Shown: piece by piece, positions 1 to 10,948 of the stretch
How positions within the stretch are numbered: the stretch's first letter is position 1
Layout: each line of letters begins with the position of its first letter
Origin: Pollenia angustigena
Taxonomy: Eukaryota; Arthropoda; Insecta; Diptera; Polleniidae
DNA length: 64,000 nt
Assembly (NCBI GenBank): GCA_930367215.1
Contig: OV884057.1
Span: 248,646,830 to 248,710,829, forward strand
Direction: 5' to 3'
The notes under the pieces: generated by a model
What the model saw: only the letters and a program-made list of their open reading frames with translations
Told to the model about the DNA's origin: nothing
The model's database searches: none
Position numbers and translations under genes: made by a program

Positions 1-54
1 TTTGTTTGAAACACAACAATAAACAATTAAGGCATTTTTATATATTGAAATTAC

Positions 55-2157
55 GAAATGGCGAAAATGGTTGAAAACGTAATAATGCTAGGAATGAAAA
101 TTTTCATTCCAGTTAAAAAAGCTTCGAATAAGCCTCGATCCAAATCTTGGTTTAATCAGTCGTGCAAATCAGCAGTCAGATCCAGAGAGGAAGCATTCAG
201 AAATTGGCGTAAAAATAAAAACGCTGATACTGAATTGCTACGCAAAATGGCAAGGTCTTCGTGTGCCAAAGTACTTAGACGGGAAAAAACTCTTCACGAG
301 CAACGTCTTCGTGCTGAAGTTCTTGCTGCTCCCCGGGGTAGTAAAAGCTTCTGGTCATTCGTTAAAAGAGTAAGGGTTAATGCTAGTTCTTCAATACCAA
401 CTCTTTTAAAGGATGGCCGATCATTCACGGACCCGGTTGATAAGGCTAATTGTTTTGCTGAATTATTTGCTAATAATTCTTACCTACCAGCTAGCAGTCA
501 ACCACTACCCGAACTCGAAAAAGTATCCGTAACTATGCCTAGAATATTTTTTCGGGGTCGAGCTGTTAAAAGGGTTCTTGCGGATCTCGACGTAAACAAG
601 TCTCCTGGGCCGGATGGTATACCTGCACTGGTCTTGAAGCAGTGCTCTTCGACAATAGCTCGTCCCTTAGCAAATCTTTTCAGCACTTTATACCTTGCCG
701 CGGAATTTCCAGTCTGCTGGAAAGTTGCTAATGTAACGCCAATTCCTAAAAAGGGAACCGCTAATAACCCTGAAAATTACCGCCCAATTGCAATTTGTTC
801 GGCACTTTCCAAAGTTATGGAGAGTATGGTAAATTACCATCTTGTCAAATATTTAGAGTCAAACTACCTACTAAGCGACCGCCAGTATGGCTTTCGTAGA
901 GGTCGCTCTACTGGAGACTTACTAGCTCTGTTATCGGAAAAATGGTGCCGTTCCATTCACCATTTTGGCGAAAGTAAGGTAATTGCTTTGGATATTTCCA
1001 AGGCGTTTGACAGAATCTGGCATGGTGCACTCTTGTCAAAACTTGCTGCGTTTGGTGTCGGTGATAATTTCTCTCGATTTATATCGAGTTTTCTCAGAGA
1101 TCGCACTATACGAGTTGTTATAGATGGGGTTTCGTCAAACGAGTACTCTATTTCTTATCTTTCTAAATGACCTCCTTTGTCAAACTTCCAACCCTATCTA
1201 CTCTTTTGCAGATGACAGCAACCTTTGCCATTCGTACTCATTCGAGTGCAGACCAAGCGTATCCGATGTCGTTGCTATGAGGCAGAATATGAATGATACG
1301 CTTGGCCGAGACCTTGACATAGTCTCGGAATGGGGTCGTGCAAATAGGGTCGATTTTAATGCCCGAAAAACCCAATGTTGCGTGCTTACGCATAAACGCG
1401 CGACAAACCAAGGTGCCTCATCTGTATATATGGGTGGTATAGTTATTGAGGAATCAGAATCTCTTGATGTTCTGGGCATGAGGATACAATGTGACGTCCG
1501 ATGGACTGAACATATATTCAAGGTGTCGAAAGAAGCATTCAAGTGCCTCGGTTTTCTAAGACGGTGTAGGATATACTTCACTCCATCCATCTGATCTCCT
1601 TACTATTTATACCACCTATATCCGACCGCCTATGGAATACAACTCTCATGTGTGGGCCGGTGCTTCAAAGTCTATTTTGGAGCTTCTCGACCGCGTGCAG
1701 GAGAGGGCGAGGGTACTCATTGGTGACAGTAGGGTAACCAATTCTATTGACTCCCTTGAGCACCGTCGCAATGTGGGTTGTATTTGCCTGTTTTATCGTT
1801 ACTACAATGGGATGTGTTCCGACGAAATCAGGGATCTGGTTCCCGAAACCCGTACATTTGTTCGTAATACACGTTTTTCCTCAAGAGCCCATCCTTATGT
1901 GGTCGATTGGCAGGTGAATCGTACATCGCATTACAGAGAGAATTCGTTTTTTTCCCGGACTGTTCGTATGTGGAATAACCTTCCTGCAGAAGTCTTCCCT
2001 CTCACTTACGACATGATTAAGTTCAAATCGAATGTTCACAAACACTACTCCCTCTATCCTCCTTCCCATAACCTATTTTCCTAGTTCCAACACAATGCAA
2101 TGCATTAGTAGGGGGTCATCCCCTGAGTGCTGGTCCTAAAAAAAAAAAAAAAAAAAA
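55..2157 (+). mobile_element. 5'-truncated non-LTR retrotransposon (LINE)
   Basis: A LINE copy of about 2.1 kb. It ends in 21 A residues (2138-2158) and is bracketed by a 13-bp direct repeat, ATATTGAAATTAC, at 42-54 and 2158-2170, so both insertion boundaries are visible. The copy begins just upstream of the reverse transcriptase domain; the endonuclease and ORF1 were lost by 5' truncation, the usual outcome of target-primed reverse transcription. RT residues and the downstream region look like the CR1/Jockey superfamily (possibly a Crack/Daphne/L2-like clade), but I cannot assign the clade by eye. The perfect TSD and clean tail suggest a fairly young insertion despite a damaged reading frame. 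Confidence 0.93.
58..2083 (+). pseudogene. LINE reverse transcriptase (ORF2 fragment), broken
   Basis: The open reading runs in three pieces: 58-1170, about 1124-1594 and 1632-2083. The first carries RT fingers and palm blocks: SPGPDGIPA, NYRPIA, QYGFRRGRST and DISKAFDRIWH (the first catalytic Asp). The second resumes with TLFLIFLNDLL and the SFADDSN catalytic box. Between them the expected PQGS block is missing and the frame shifts near 1135-1155, so this is a deletion plus frameshift in the active-site region. A second shift lies near 1585-1594, where a CATC-like duplication interrupts the thumb. The third piece is the C-terminal region with EYNSHVWAGAS. This copy cannot encode active RT. 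Confidence 0.92.
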
Positions 2158-2190
2158 ATATTGAAATTACTTAATTTATAAAAAAAACTT

Positions 2191-2660
2191 TATTAATCGG
2201 TTAACCGATCGAAAACAAAATTAACCGATTATTAACCGATTAAATCAAAACCTCGGCTAATTAATCGTGCGATTAACCGATTAAAGCAAAAGGTCGATTA
2301 AATGAATACCCTAGTAAATAAGGACTAAGTTTGAAATTGATTCTATCTATCATTGATTCAAATCAGGATTAAATTCAACCAACATCATCGTCTACAATGC
2401 CGGACGTATTCATTGTTTTATCCACAATTTTTAAATGGAGAAAAGTATTTTTATGAAAACTAAAATACAGTGATTAAAAGAGAATGAAGTAATGGCAAAT
2501 ATAGATATGAAACAATGCATGGTGTGCAAGATTACTAACCGATACCGTTATTAATACCGATACCGCATAAATACTATTTAAAATTTAATGCCGGTATTAA
2601 TACCGATACCAACATAACAAATACTTTAAAACCGGTATTAATACCGAAACCGAAATTCGT
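2191..2660. repeat. Simple, degenerate tandem repeats
   Basis: 2191-2300 is a loose tandem of an 11-12-bp unit around TTAACCGATTA. 2530-2660 holds three copies of a palindromic phrase, GGTATTAATACCGATACC, with variants. No coding potential is visible. These may be subterminal repeats of old DNA transposons, but no partner ends were found. Confidence 0.6.
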
Positions 2661-2850
2661 TTCTGCTGCCTTTACAATATTTTAGAGAAATGTGTCATCA
2701 AAGTCCTAAAGATCCCTCTTATGTTTTTGAAACATTCTCGTTAGTTTTGGATAATTAAATTTTAAAACTGTTATACCTATACCGTCCTAAAAGTTTCTGT
2801 ACCGTTCTACCGACATAATTTACATACTGATACCGAATTAAAAACTTTTT

Positions 2851-4286
2851 TATACCCTCCACCACAATTAGTTGTGAAGAGGGTATATTAAGTTTGTCAT
2901 TCCGTGTGAAACTTTTTTATTATTCATCTCAGACCCCATAAAATATATATATTCTGGGTCCTTGAGTAATTCAAAGTCGATTTAGCCATGTCAGTCTGTC
3001 TGTCGGTCTGTTGAAAACACGCTCACTTTCGAAAAACTCAAAAGAACTAAACAAACTGGGTGTCAAATTGCTTGTAGCTATCCAGTTTGGGATTGAAATT
3101 CAGCAAAATCGGTTCAGTAGGATCAGAGCTATGAATCAAAATGTGGAACCACCACCTAAAAAAATTTGATAATTTGGTTACAAAAACTCACATAAATGGT
3201 GGAATAATGCAAGGTAACATAAGATTTTGCAAGGGTTTGTCTTATTCAATTGGAAATCACGCGGTAAAATTTCGTGAAGATCGGTCTATAATTTACCCTA
3301 GGCCCCATATAAACCCTACTCCCGGAAAACAGTTTAGTACGCCTAAGACCATAATTAATAATGTTATCATAACAAAATTTGGCTCTTCACAGTTTTATAA
3401 GACTAGAAATAATACTGAGAAGTTTCGTGAAGATCGGTCCATAATTTACCCTAGGCCCCATATAAACCCAACTTCCGGAAAACAGTTAAGAACGCCTTAA
3501 ACCGTAAAAAATAACGCTATCATAACAAAATTTTGTACATCAAAGTTTTATAGAACAAGAAGTAAAACTGTGTAATTTCGTGAAGATCGGTCCATAATTT
3601 ACCCTAGGCCCTATATATACCCTACTTCCGGACAACAGTTTAGTACGCCTAAAAACGCAAAAAATAATGCTATCATAACTGGCACATCACAGTTTTATAG
3701 AACTAGAAATGACACTGTGAAATTTGGTGAAAATCGGTGCATAACTAACCATAGGCCTCATTTAAAGCCCACTCTGGTAAAATAATTAAATAGCCGGTAA
3801 ACTTTCTTCCAGTTAGCTTCATATGGCCAGAAAAAATGTTATGCAATTTTGTGATATACGGTCCATAATTTACCTTAGATTCCATTTTAGCAGCCTTCTG
3901 AAATTCACTGCAAACGCTTAAACTAATTGCACCGCTGCAGCACGCTGTATTGAAATTTATGTTTTTTAATACCAGAAATCGTTCTGCAAAATTTGTGATG
4001 ATTGGTTCATAGCTAACCATTTCTTTTATATAATTTGTTATCCTGAAAATCATTTAAGTTCAGCTTAAACTGATATCCTACTCAAGCTTTTTTAAATTGA
4101 TTCTGATTGTCGGTCAATAATTTTATATAGGTCTTAACCGCAACAAATTTTAATGCAGATGTCTGTTTTTACAAAGATTATAATAATAAATATACATTAT
4201 ACAGATATTACTCCTAAAACATTCAAAGTGTCGGTGGAGGGTATCAAAGATTCGGCACAGCCGAATAAAGCACTCTAGCTTGTTTT
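2851..4286 (+). mobile_element. DINE-1/mini-me-like dispersed repeat, family A, copy 1
   Basis: Starts TATACCCTCCACCACAATTA and ends in the phrase ATTCGGCACAGCCGAATA followed by GCACTCTAGCTTGTTTT. A GTCY microsatellite lies at about 2988-3012, then a body of four or more units of about 150 bp, each containing TTTCGTGAAGATCGGTC and ATAATTTACCCTAGG (3268, 3424, 3577, and a diverged unit at 3720). The same architecture recurs at 55240-58307 (+) and in inverted orientation at about 34007-36062. A GTCY microsatellite plus an ACTTGTTTT-type end is known from DINE-1/mini-me repeats, thought to be non-autonomous Helitron relatives; the assignment here is by resemblance. The short open frames inside are by-products of the tandem unit. 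Confidence 0.75.
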
Positions 4287-4289
4287 ATT

Positions 4290-4460
4290 ATAAGCTTCAC
4301 CAGTTTGGCATTCCGATTGTAATTTCTGCAATATTGATATTTAGACCCTATAACATATATATTCTGGGTCCTTATGATAAGCGAATATAACGATGTCCTT
4401 TTGTCCGTGTGTATGTTGAAATGGGTTTTCAGAAGACATAATATTGGAACCATTCAGTAC
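4290..4460 (+). repeat. Partial DINE-like copy, family A related
   Basis: Directly after copy 1 the element head is repeated in diverged form: GGCATTCCGATTGTAA, then ATATATTCTGGGTCCTTATG and a short GTCC/GTGT run. The body is absent. It looks like a tandem or truncated second copy. Confidence 0.55.
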
Positions 4461-5135
4461 GAATATTTGAGTGAAACAGGGTTGCTATTTACAATTTGTC
4501 GCAACAAATATTAATAACACAATTATCAATAAATCATCACAACATCTGCCTAAGATATTGACTTAATCAGCAGAACAACCGTATCTCTTGAATATAACTT
4601 CCTTAAACTAGTCAGTGCGGCAAAAAAAACTAAGACAGCACGTAAATGAAGAGAAAACAAAATACATGTGCACTTTGAAAACTATAAATCAGTGCTGATC
4701 AAAATTGAAATGCTTGTGTATTGGTGAGAATATGAGACAAATTTTGAAATACAGTACAACAAAAAAGTAAATGAAAAGATTTTTATAAAAATGTAATCGT
4801 AAAAATTGTTTTGGTTTAAAAAATCGGTTTAATACTTCAATACACAATTAATTTGCTATTTGGTAAAACAAAATATGTTTCCTTATATTTTAAAGGTAAA
4901 AAAAAACAAAACAAAATGCAGTATTTATCATAAAAAATTTTCGTAATGGTACGAACATTTTTTTTACGCACTATTTTTTAAAATCAACCAAAGCATCCGC
5001 CAAGCATGTGCACTATTTGCCGTCTGAAAGACAGCTGAAATAAAAGAGCATAAAAAAGTGATGGGTGGAGCCAAAAAGCAATTGCTCTATGAAATGATCA
5101 CCACTGCTATAAATTCACAACGCTTTATAACCTTA
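4461..5135. other. AT-rich non-coding stretch
   Basis: No convincing coding region, RNA gene or repeat boundary is visible here, only homopolymer-rich sequence. Confidence 0.5.
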
Positions 5136-5942
5136 AGCTGGGATCACACGATTGCCGCAATGCACCAATTTTTACACTTTTTAATACCCAATCGTGTGCC
5201 TGCACAACCAAATGGCTCATGTACCAATATTGTGCTTACTTTTACCAATCAAATGTAACCCAGGTGCGGCAATCGTGTGACTGTTTGCTTTTCAACCGCG
5301 CGTCAATAAAAATAACAAAAATGCACCAATATTTATTGTGTTCTTGTGCGGCAATCAAACAACACAATTCGCGCCAATATTTGCCATTTTTTTATTAAAT
5401 TTACTTTTTAGTGTTTCTTTTAGTAATTAATAAAGATAAATATGACTTTATTTATTATGCGTTATAATATTTTTTTTTAATTATTGATATTAATGAAATA
5501 TGTATGTTCACAAGCATAGCTATTCAGTGTGAATATTTTAAATCAAGATATTAAAAAAAATAAGTATTATTTCTTTTACAGATATTTGTCTTTAATATTT
5601 CATATATTTTTCTTAAAATATTTCAAACAAAAGTATTCAACAAAAATTTGTTTAAAAATTAAAATTTTCTTTTTTTAATGAACAAACCAACTACAATAAA
5701 AAAGCTACCAAAACAGCTGTTTTCGCAGTCCACAGAAGTAGGAACAATCGTGTGACTGTGCTGCGGCAACTTTTGTACCCATTTCGCTATGTACCAACTA
5801 GCGGCAATTAAATTTGTTTAAAACAGGGCAATCGTGTGATTTCAGAATATTTGGTTGGTGCAATTTCATTATTGTGCGTCAATAAAGCACAATCAAAATT
5901 GTGCCATATTGGTGCATTTGCGGCAATCGTGTGATCCCAGCT
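5136..5942. mobile_element. TTA-target MITE with iterated CAATCGTGTG motif
   Basis: Terminal inverted repeats (TIRs) begin AGCTGGGATCACACGATTG and are flanked by TTA on both sides (5133-5135, 5943-5945). The 3-bp TTA duplication fits PIF/Harbinger-type transposition. The decamer CAATCGTGTG, usually preceded by GCGG, occurs six times: reverse at 5145-5154, forward at 5189, 5270, 5745, 5829 and 5924. No transposase reading frame remains. The repeated decamer may be a transposase-binding site. Confidence 0.85.
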
Positions 5943-6081
5943 TTAGGCAACTACAAATTTGAGTGAGTAACCACCTTTATATACTTGGGCTCCCCTATCA
6001 CGACTACTGCTGCTATTTAACAGCAGTTTTGACGAAGAAAACAAAATTGAAAATTATACAAGACAATTAAAAGTTCATATA

Positions 6082-6420
6082 ACTTATGCTGCTGAATCGT
6101 GGGAAATACGGAAGTAAGACGAAAGAAGAATAAATGTATTCGAAAGGAAAATTTTAAGAAGAATATTAGGGCCAATAAAAACGAATGACGGGACTTTCTG
6201 ACAACGTTACAACAATGAGTGTATTAGGGGGCTACAAAGACTACAGTAAGCAGGGTATGTTATTCGAATGGAAGAAGATGAAATTGCTAAGAAATCATTT
6301 TGGGGAACCTAATAGCTCAAGAATTCAGGGCAATCCAAAAATAACTTGGAAAAATACATGAAAAGACGATGCAAAACTGCTAAATACACTGGTCTACAAA
6401 TTTGGAAAAAAATTGGGTGC
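6082..6420 (+). pseudogene. Relic of RTE/jockey-like LINE C-terminal region
   Basis: Conceptual translation gives TYAAESWEIRK, a stop, then DERRINVFERKILRRILGP, a phrase typical of the post-RT region of endonuclease-RT LINEs. After further stops comes a weak match to the HVVRMEDDRIPKK region (VIRMEEDEIAKK). Multiple stops and frame changes show a decayed fragment. No boundaries or TSD seen. Confidence 0.65.
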
Positions 6421-6599
6421 GCTGAATTCGAATCTGGCACCAAAATTGGGCTATCCCGTCATGTTAATTTTGTATTGCATGCTGGCAATATTGTAAAACA
6501 GTCAATACTGACACAACTATTTATTTGACAGAAGCCCACATTCATTCTAAATCTTCATAAAAGTAGCGTTTAAGCATGTCAGGGAGATCGTGTGTCACT

Positions 6600-6936
6600 G
6601 ATTCAAGCTGTTTTTGCTTTGTGTGTGGTGAATATTTGCTTGGAAAAAGGATATGCCTATTTACATTATTTTGGTTTTGCAGCCAGAAACTTGGACAAAC
6701 CGTGGACATCGACTATGTTTTGCATTTTCTTCATTCGCATTAAGATTTTTTTTCCATAAAACCTAGGTGCTCTGAGCGAAGAACAAGGGATTCGTGCTCA
6801 TCAAGATTTAATGAAAATTGAAAGAAATCAAGGATTTTGGGATAAAAGCATGATGGGATACTATTGCTGGACTCTAATACGTGAAACCGAACCAACAAAA
6901 TACAAACGACGTTCAAATAACGCCATTCACTTTTGA
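6600..6936 (+). pseudogene. Relic of an unclassified arthropod mobile-gene family (SEEQG..HQD protein)
   Basis: The last 58 codons (6763-6936) are open to a TGA and read LGALSEEQGIRAHQDLMKIE, then GYYCWTLIRE and a basic end RRSNNAIHF. Upstream, in a shifted frame, are CFVCGEY-like and YFGFAARNLDKPWT phrases. I recognise this series (Cys pair, YFG..DKPW, SEEQGERFHQD, MMGDYCW) from large uncharacterised proteins widely repeated in aphid and other arthropod genomes, probably transposon-encoded; the function is unknown. Here only the C-terminal part survives. Confidence 0.55.
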
Positions 6937-7133
6937 AATTTCATGGATTTTTTTAAATAAACTAGTGATTTTTTATGTAAGAAACGAATAAAAACATTTT
7001 TTGTATCTCAAATTCAGCCCACCAAATTACCCTAGGAAAGATATTTAGTTGCTCCAGTCCAGAACCTTGTTGGCTAGTGATATTAAAAACTGGACAAGCA
7101 AAGCGAGAAACCGAGACAACTGGAAGCTGATAC

Positions 7134-7648
7134 CAGGGCTGTCAGATATGGCTGGCGATTAACTTGGCTATTTTTAGCATTTATATTATTTCGGCGATTT
7201 TGTTTAACAACTTGTCATTTTTTGTTATCATTACTAATATAAAAAAACATATTAAGTGAATTTTATACTCAGTCACTATTTAATTCTATAAGTATGTAGG
7301 TCAAAACTCCAGTAATGAAATCGGTGAGGCTAAAGTGCACGATATTATAGACTTGTGTACTTAATTTAAGTTTTTAGCTGAATACATATGAATATAATCT
7401 CCATTTTATTTAATTTAAAAAAAAATTACAGAAACAAAACAAAATTTACTTCGGCGACTTTTTTGTATTTTTTCTTAGTTTTTGGCGATTTTTGACTGAA
7501 AAATTATACTAGCGTTTTTTGTATGCAAAATTTAAATTAAAAAAAAAAGAAAATTTTACAAAAACTGAACAAAATCGACGTTTGGCGATTTTTGGCGAAT
7601 TCTGACATCCGGTTTGGCGATGGAGCTCAAAAAAATCTGACAACCCTG
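7134..7648. mobile_element. hAT-type MITE, 515 bp
   Basis: TIRs CAGGGCTGTCAGAT / ATCTGACAACCCTG are flanked by a perfect 8-bp duplication GCTGATAC (7126-7133 and 7649-7656). A CAGGG start with 8-bp TSD is the hAT signature. The interior repeats TTGGCGA several times near both ends and has no reading frame. Confidence 0.93.
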
Positions 7649-7859
7649 GCTGATACAACTAGAAAGAAGAATAAGAGGTTGTTATATTTATATGTCACAT
7701 AAATATACTCCGCTAAACTTTGCTATTGAAATTTAGCTAGATCGGTCCATAAATGAATGAGAAAATAGCAAAAAAATCACGACTGCTTCTTATTTTACCC
7801 ATAAATCCCTTGTTATTATTGTCGTTGCTTTTTTTCTGTATATATGGAGTAGGGCAAGA
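7649..7859. other. Short non-coding spacer
   Basis: Sequence between the hAT copy and the tandem array; no feature recognised. Confidence 0.4.
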
Positions 7860-8720
7860 GCAAAATTTTAAAAATTAGGTACAAGCATCTTGGTTATGAA
7901 TACACAGCATCCTACATGAAAGTTTTTTTATATCTTAAGATCGGCAAGACGTTAGATATAGTTAGATATACACAACAACCTATAAAATGTGGGCGGTATT
8001 GAAGAAGTGGGCGTGACACTTCTCTCACAAATAGATTATACATTTCTGTATGTCTGGAGAACACCAAGAGCCAAAGATTTAAAATTAGATACAAGCATCT
8101 TGGTTAACAAAATGTGGGCCGGAATTTGAGAAGTGGGCGTGGCACAAAAAAAGATTTTATTTTTATACAAGGGACGAAAAGAACAAAGTGTCCAAATTCG
8201 GCTAAGATAACTAGGTTGAAAATGCACAAACTCTCTAAAAAAAATTGGCGGGACTGAATAAGTAGGATGCCACCTCTCATACAAATAGAAACTAGATATC
8301 TGTATATCTGGAGTTTCGTAGCAGTAAAAGTTTTTCAATTTTAGTACAAACAGCTTCGATGCAATGCATGACATATGGCAAAAAGTAGGCGTGGCACAAA
8401 ATACCTTACTTTATATGTGGAAAACGGTAACAACAAAAACTGTTAAATTTTCATACACATAGCTGGTCAATACACAAGATCCGCCAAAAAGTGGGTGTTA
8501 TTGTATAAGTGGGCGTGCCAACCCAACTCACATGCAAGTACAAAATAGATCACTAACAGCAATAGTTACAAAATAAAGTACAAAAAGCTTCGATACCAAT
8601 AAAAGACATTAAAAAAAGTGGGCGGCTTTGGAGGAATGGGCGCGGAATCAAAAATTTATTTTGTTAAATATATCTGGAGATTTTTTGGGTAGCAAAGCGC
8701 AGCGGGACTAACTAGTACAT
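7860..8720. repeat. Degenerate tandem array, unit about 125 bp
   Basis: Six or so diverged units, each with a core like AAGTGGGCGTGGCAC preceded by a GTGGGCGG or GGCGGGA phrase; cores fall near 7981, 8106, 8240, 8367, 8480 and 8612. Units also share ACAAGCATCTTGGTTA and CTCATACAAATAGA. Similar GTGGGCGTGGCA arrays are common in fly non-coding DNA, often inside Helitron-related repeats. Short open frames here are chance. Confidence 0.75.
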
Positions 8721-9006
8721 ATATGTGAATTTATTTATTTCTTACACATTCTGTTCTTATCATACCATGGTGATTCGGCATAGCCTGCAATATTCTAAAG
8801 ATCCAAGGCAGTTTTCCTTTCAAAGCTCTTTTCTTTTCAAAAAACGATTAATTTAAAACTTAAAACAAAAGCCTTTACAAGAACAGAATATAAATCCATA
8901 TCTTTTAAGCCTTGAACCAGGTTAAAGCATTCCTTTTGGTTTGATTACTTATTTATAATTATTTTTAAATAAAAAAATAATAAAAATAATCTTTATTTTT
9001 TAACAG

Positions 9007-9819
9007 GGATTTCACCAGCCTGGCTTATATATAATGGATACATTGTTTTCAATATTTGTTATTGGTTCACTTGTGGTCATAGCCTGGAGAGGACTCTGGG
9101 GCATTATGGATCTAACGTTATTTCCCGAAGATAGAGCGAAATCAGCGTGGGGTTCATTGGCAAGTATTACTAAAGAAAATTTCAAATTCGCAATAAAAAA
9201 ACTAAGTTGGCCGCTCTTTCAATTATAGATCATGGGCTATATAACGGTATTCTTTACATTTATTTTGCATCCTTTAGTACGTTGGATATGCAAACGTGTT
9301 CACGGTCTAATGAAATTAATATTTTGCGATATTTATTATTTTGCGGAATTTTTTGGAGCTGTCAATGCTTGGCGTGGTATATGGGTACTATTGGATGTTT
9401 ATTTGTATCCAGGTAAATATTTAAAAATAACAGGGTAATTAAAATTATTTTATTATTTTTATGTGAATTAACTTTTTTCAGATAATAAAATTTTAAGTTA
9501 CTGGTTAACACACCTTATACCATTTCTTTTATTGGCTGCTTTAAAATGTTCCAATTCGATATTGGTACGTGGTGTTTATATTGATGCCGAAGGACCTGGA
9601 TCGGTAGACATACCTATTAATTATGTGAAATTACATTTCGAAAGAGAACGTATAAAGAAAAGCTCTGCTAATCAAAAAATATACTCCCAATCAAAACCGA
9701 ATCTTATAATAAAATCGCCACATGACAAGGAGAAGGAGGCGCAATGTTCACTAATTGAAAAGCAAACGAAATCTGAAATTAAAATACAATCTGGAATGGA
9801 TGCAACGCAATTGGTTTAA
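9007..9819 (+). CDS. fusl: Fuseless-like multi-pass membrane protein, last three exons
   Basis: Three exons: 9007-9159, 9229-9412 and 9482-9819, separated by 69-nt introns (9160-9228, 9413-9481). The translation carries WRGLWGIMDLTLFPED, a second echo WRGIWVLLDVYLYP, KCSNSILVRGVYIDAEG and several hydrophobic segments, which I recognise as Drosophila fuseless (Pfam Fuseless), a presynaptic membrane protein needed for calcium-channel organisation. Exon 9007 follows a good acceptor (TTTTTTAACAG) and is open upstream, so earlier exons lie outside the window or hidden in the repeats to the left. The first intron starts GCAAGT instead of GTAAGT (GC-AG class). The C-terminal tail, from about 9640, is Lys/Ser-rich and hydrophilic. 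Stop TAA at 9817-9819. A polyadenylation signal AATAAA follows at about 9842. Confidence 0.88.
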
Positions 9820-10797
9820 CCAGGGCAGGACTGAATTACGAGAATAAAAAAAAATTTTTTTTTTATAAACCTGTATTTCAAAAATACTTAAACACGAAAG
9901 AAAACAATAATTTTATAATTTTGTCTTTTAGAAAAATTCCTTAAAATGTTTTGGTTAAATTTATATTAATTCCATTATTTACACATATGTAAGTAGATAT
10001 TTAAGCTATTAATTATAATTATGTAAAATTGTACAAAAAAAAAAAACACAGTATAATAATTTAACAAATTTAAGTATTTAATTAAGATATTGAAAGTTAC
10101 AATCAAAAGAATCCAAAAAAACATTTATTGACGACTGCTTTCATGTTAGCAGCAATGATTAGTTAGAACATTACTTTACGTAAGGGGAACTGAAGCTAAT
10201 GGATTGATAGGAATGTAGCAATAACTTTACCTTTATACCAATACAAATATATAAAATCGGTAATCTAATGAAACCAAATATACCCTCTCAACATAGAAAT
10301 TTAACTTCTCTAAACTAATTTTATATTTTTATTTTATTAAGTAGATTCAAGCAAGGTATATTTACACAAGGTAGACTCATTTGGGAGTGTAGTCATGCTG
10401 CTCTATAAAAGGAACCTATTTGTCAAAATTGTCTTCATATAACACAAAAACAATTTAACGCACACATGTACACATTTTGGCTCATATACACGAAATTTGA
10501 CGTATATGTTCCAATTAGGGGTAATCAGCTGACAAACATATGGGCCAACGAGTTTACCGTGTGTAAATATACCTTGGGGATTCAAGTTAAGGATAAAAAT
10601 AAACATATTACTTTAATATTTGCTCCTATACACCAGCCTCCATTACGATTGAAATTTCCGCAATCACACGACAAACGGTTTTACGCACTGGAACGACTCG
10701 GAGTTAAACGAACAACGACCAGAGATTGTTTACTTTAGGTTTAGCTGCTACAACAAAAACAACGATTGAAATAAACCATAAGGCTCTACTTGTGTTT
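9820..10797. other. fusl-like 3' flank, no gene seen
   Basis: AT-rich. It contains a likely 3' UTR with AATAAA close to the stop. A 90-codon open frame at 10466-10738 has no recognisable domain and no splice or codon support; I treat it as chance. Confidence 0.5.
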
Positions 10798-10948
10798 TGC
10801 TGGGTACACACTACGCAACTCATTTACGCAATTTAGTGAATTAAATTAATTTTCATTAATTCCAGATTGAATCAACATCCAAACGCTTTGATATTTTGAG
10901 GATGCATTGAAACAGATTGCATGTAGATTGCACTGTGTGTACCCAGCA
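10798..10948. mobile_element. Short MITE (151 bp), TGCTGGGTACACAC family
   Basis: TIRs TGCTGGGTACACAC / GTGTGTACCCAGCA enclose 151 bp. The right flank is TTA and the left TTT, compatible with a decayed TTA duplication. A second, inverted and end-truncated copy lies at 52288-52409. Confidence 0.8.

Noticed and set aside
3141..3500. 119-codon open frame, repeated at 57597-57860
   Set aside because: It simply reads through the 150-bp tandem units of the DINE-like repeat; no splice sites or family match, and stops differ between copies.
7860..8720. CRISPR-like repeat array
   Set aside because: Units are diverged along their whole length without conserved repeat/unique spacer structure, and the DNA is eukaryotic.
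10466..10738. 90-codon open frame
   Set aside because: No domain, no splice or codon-bias support; overlaps a minus-strand frame of similar quality.
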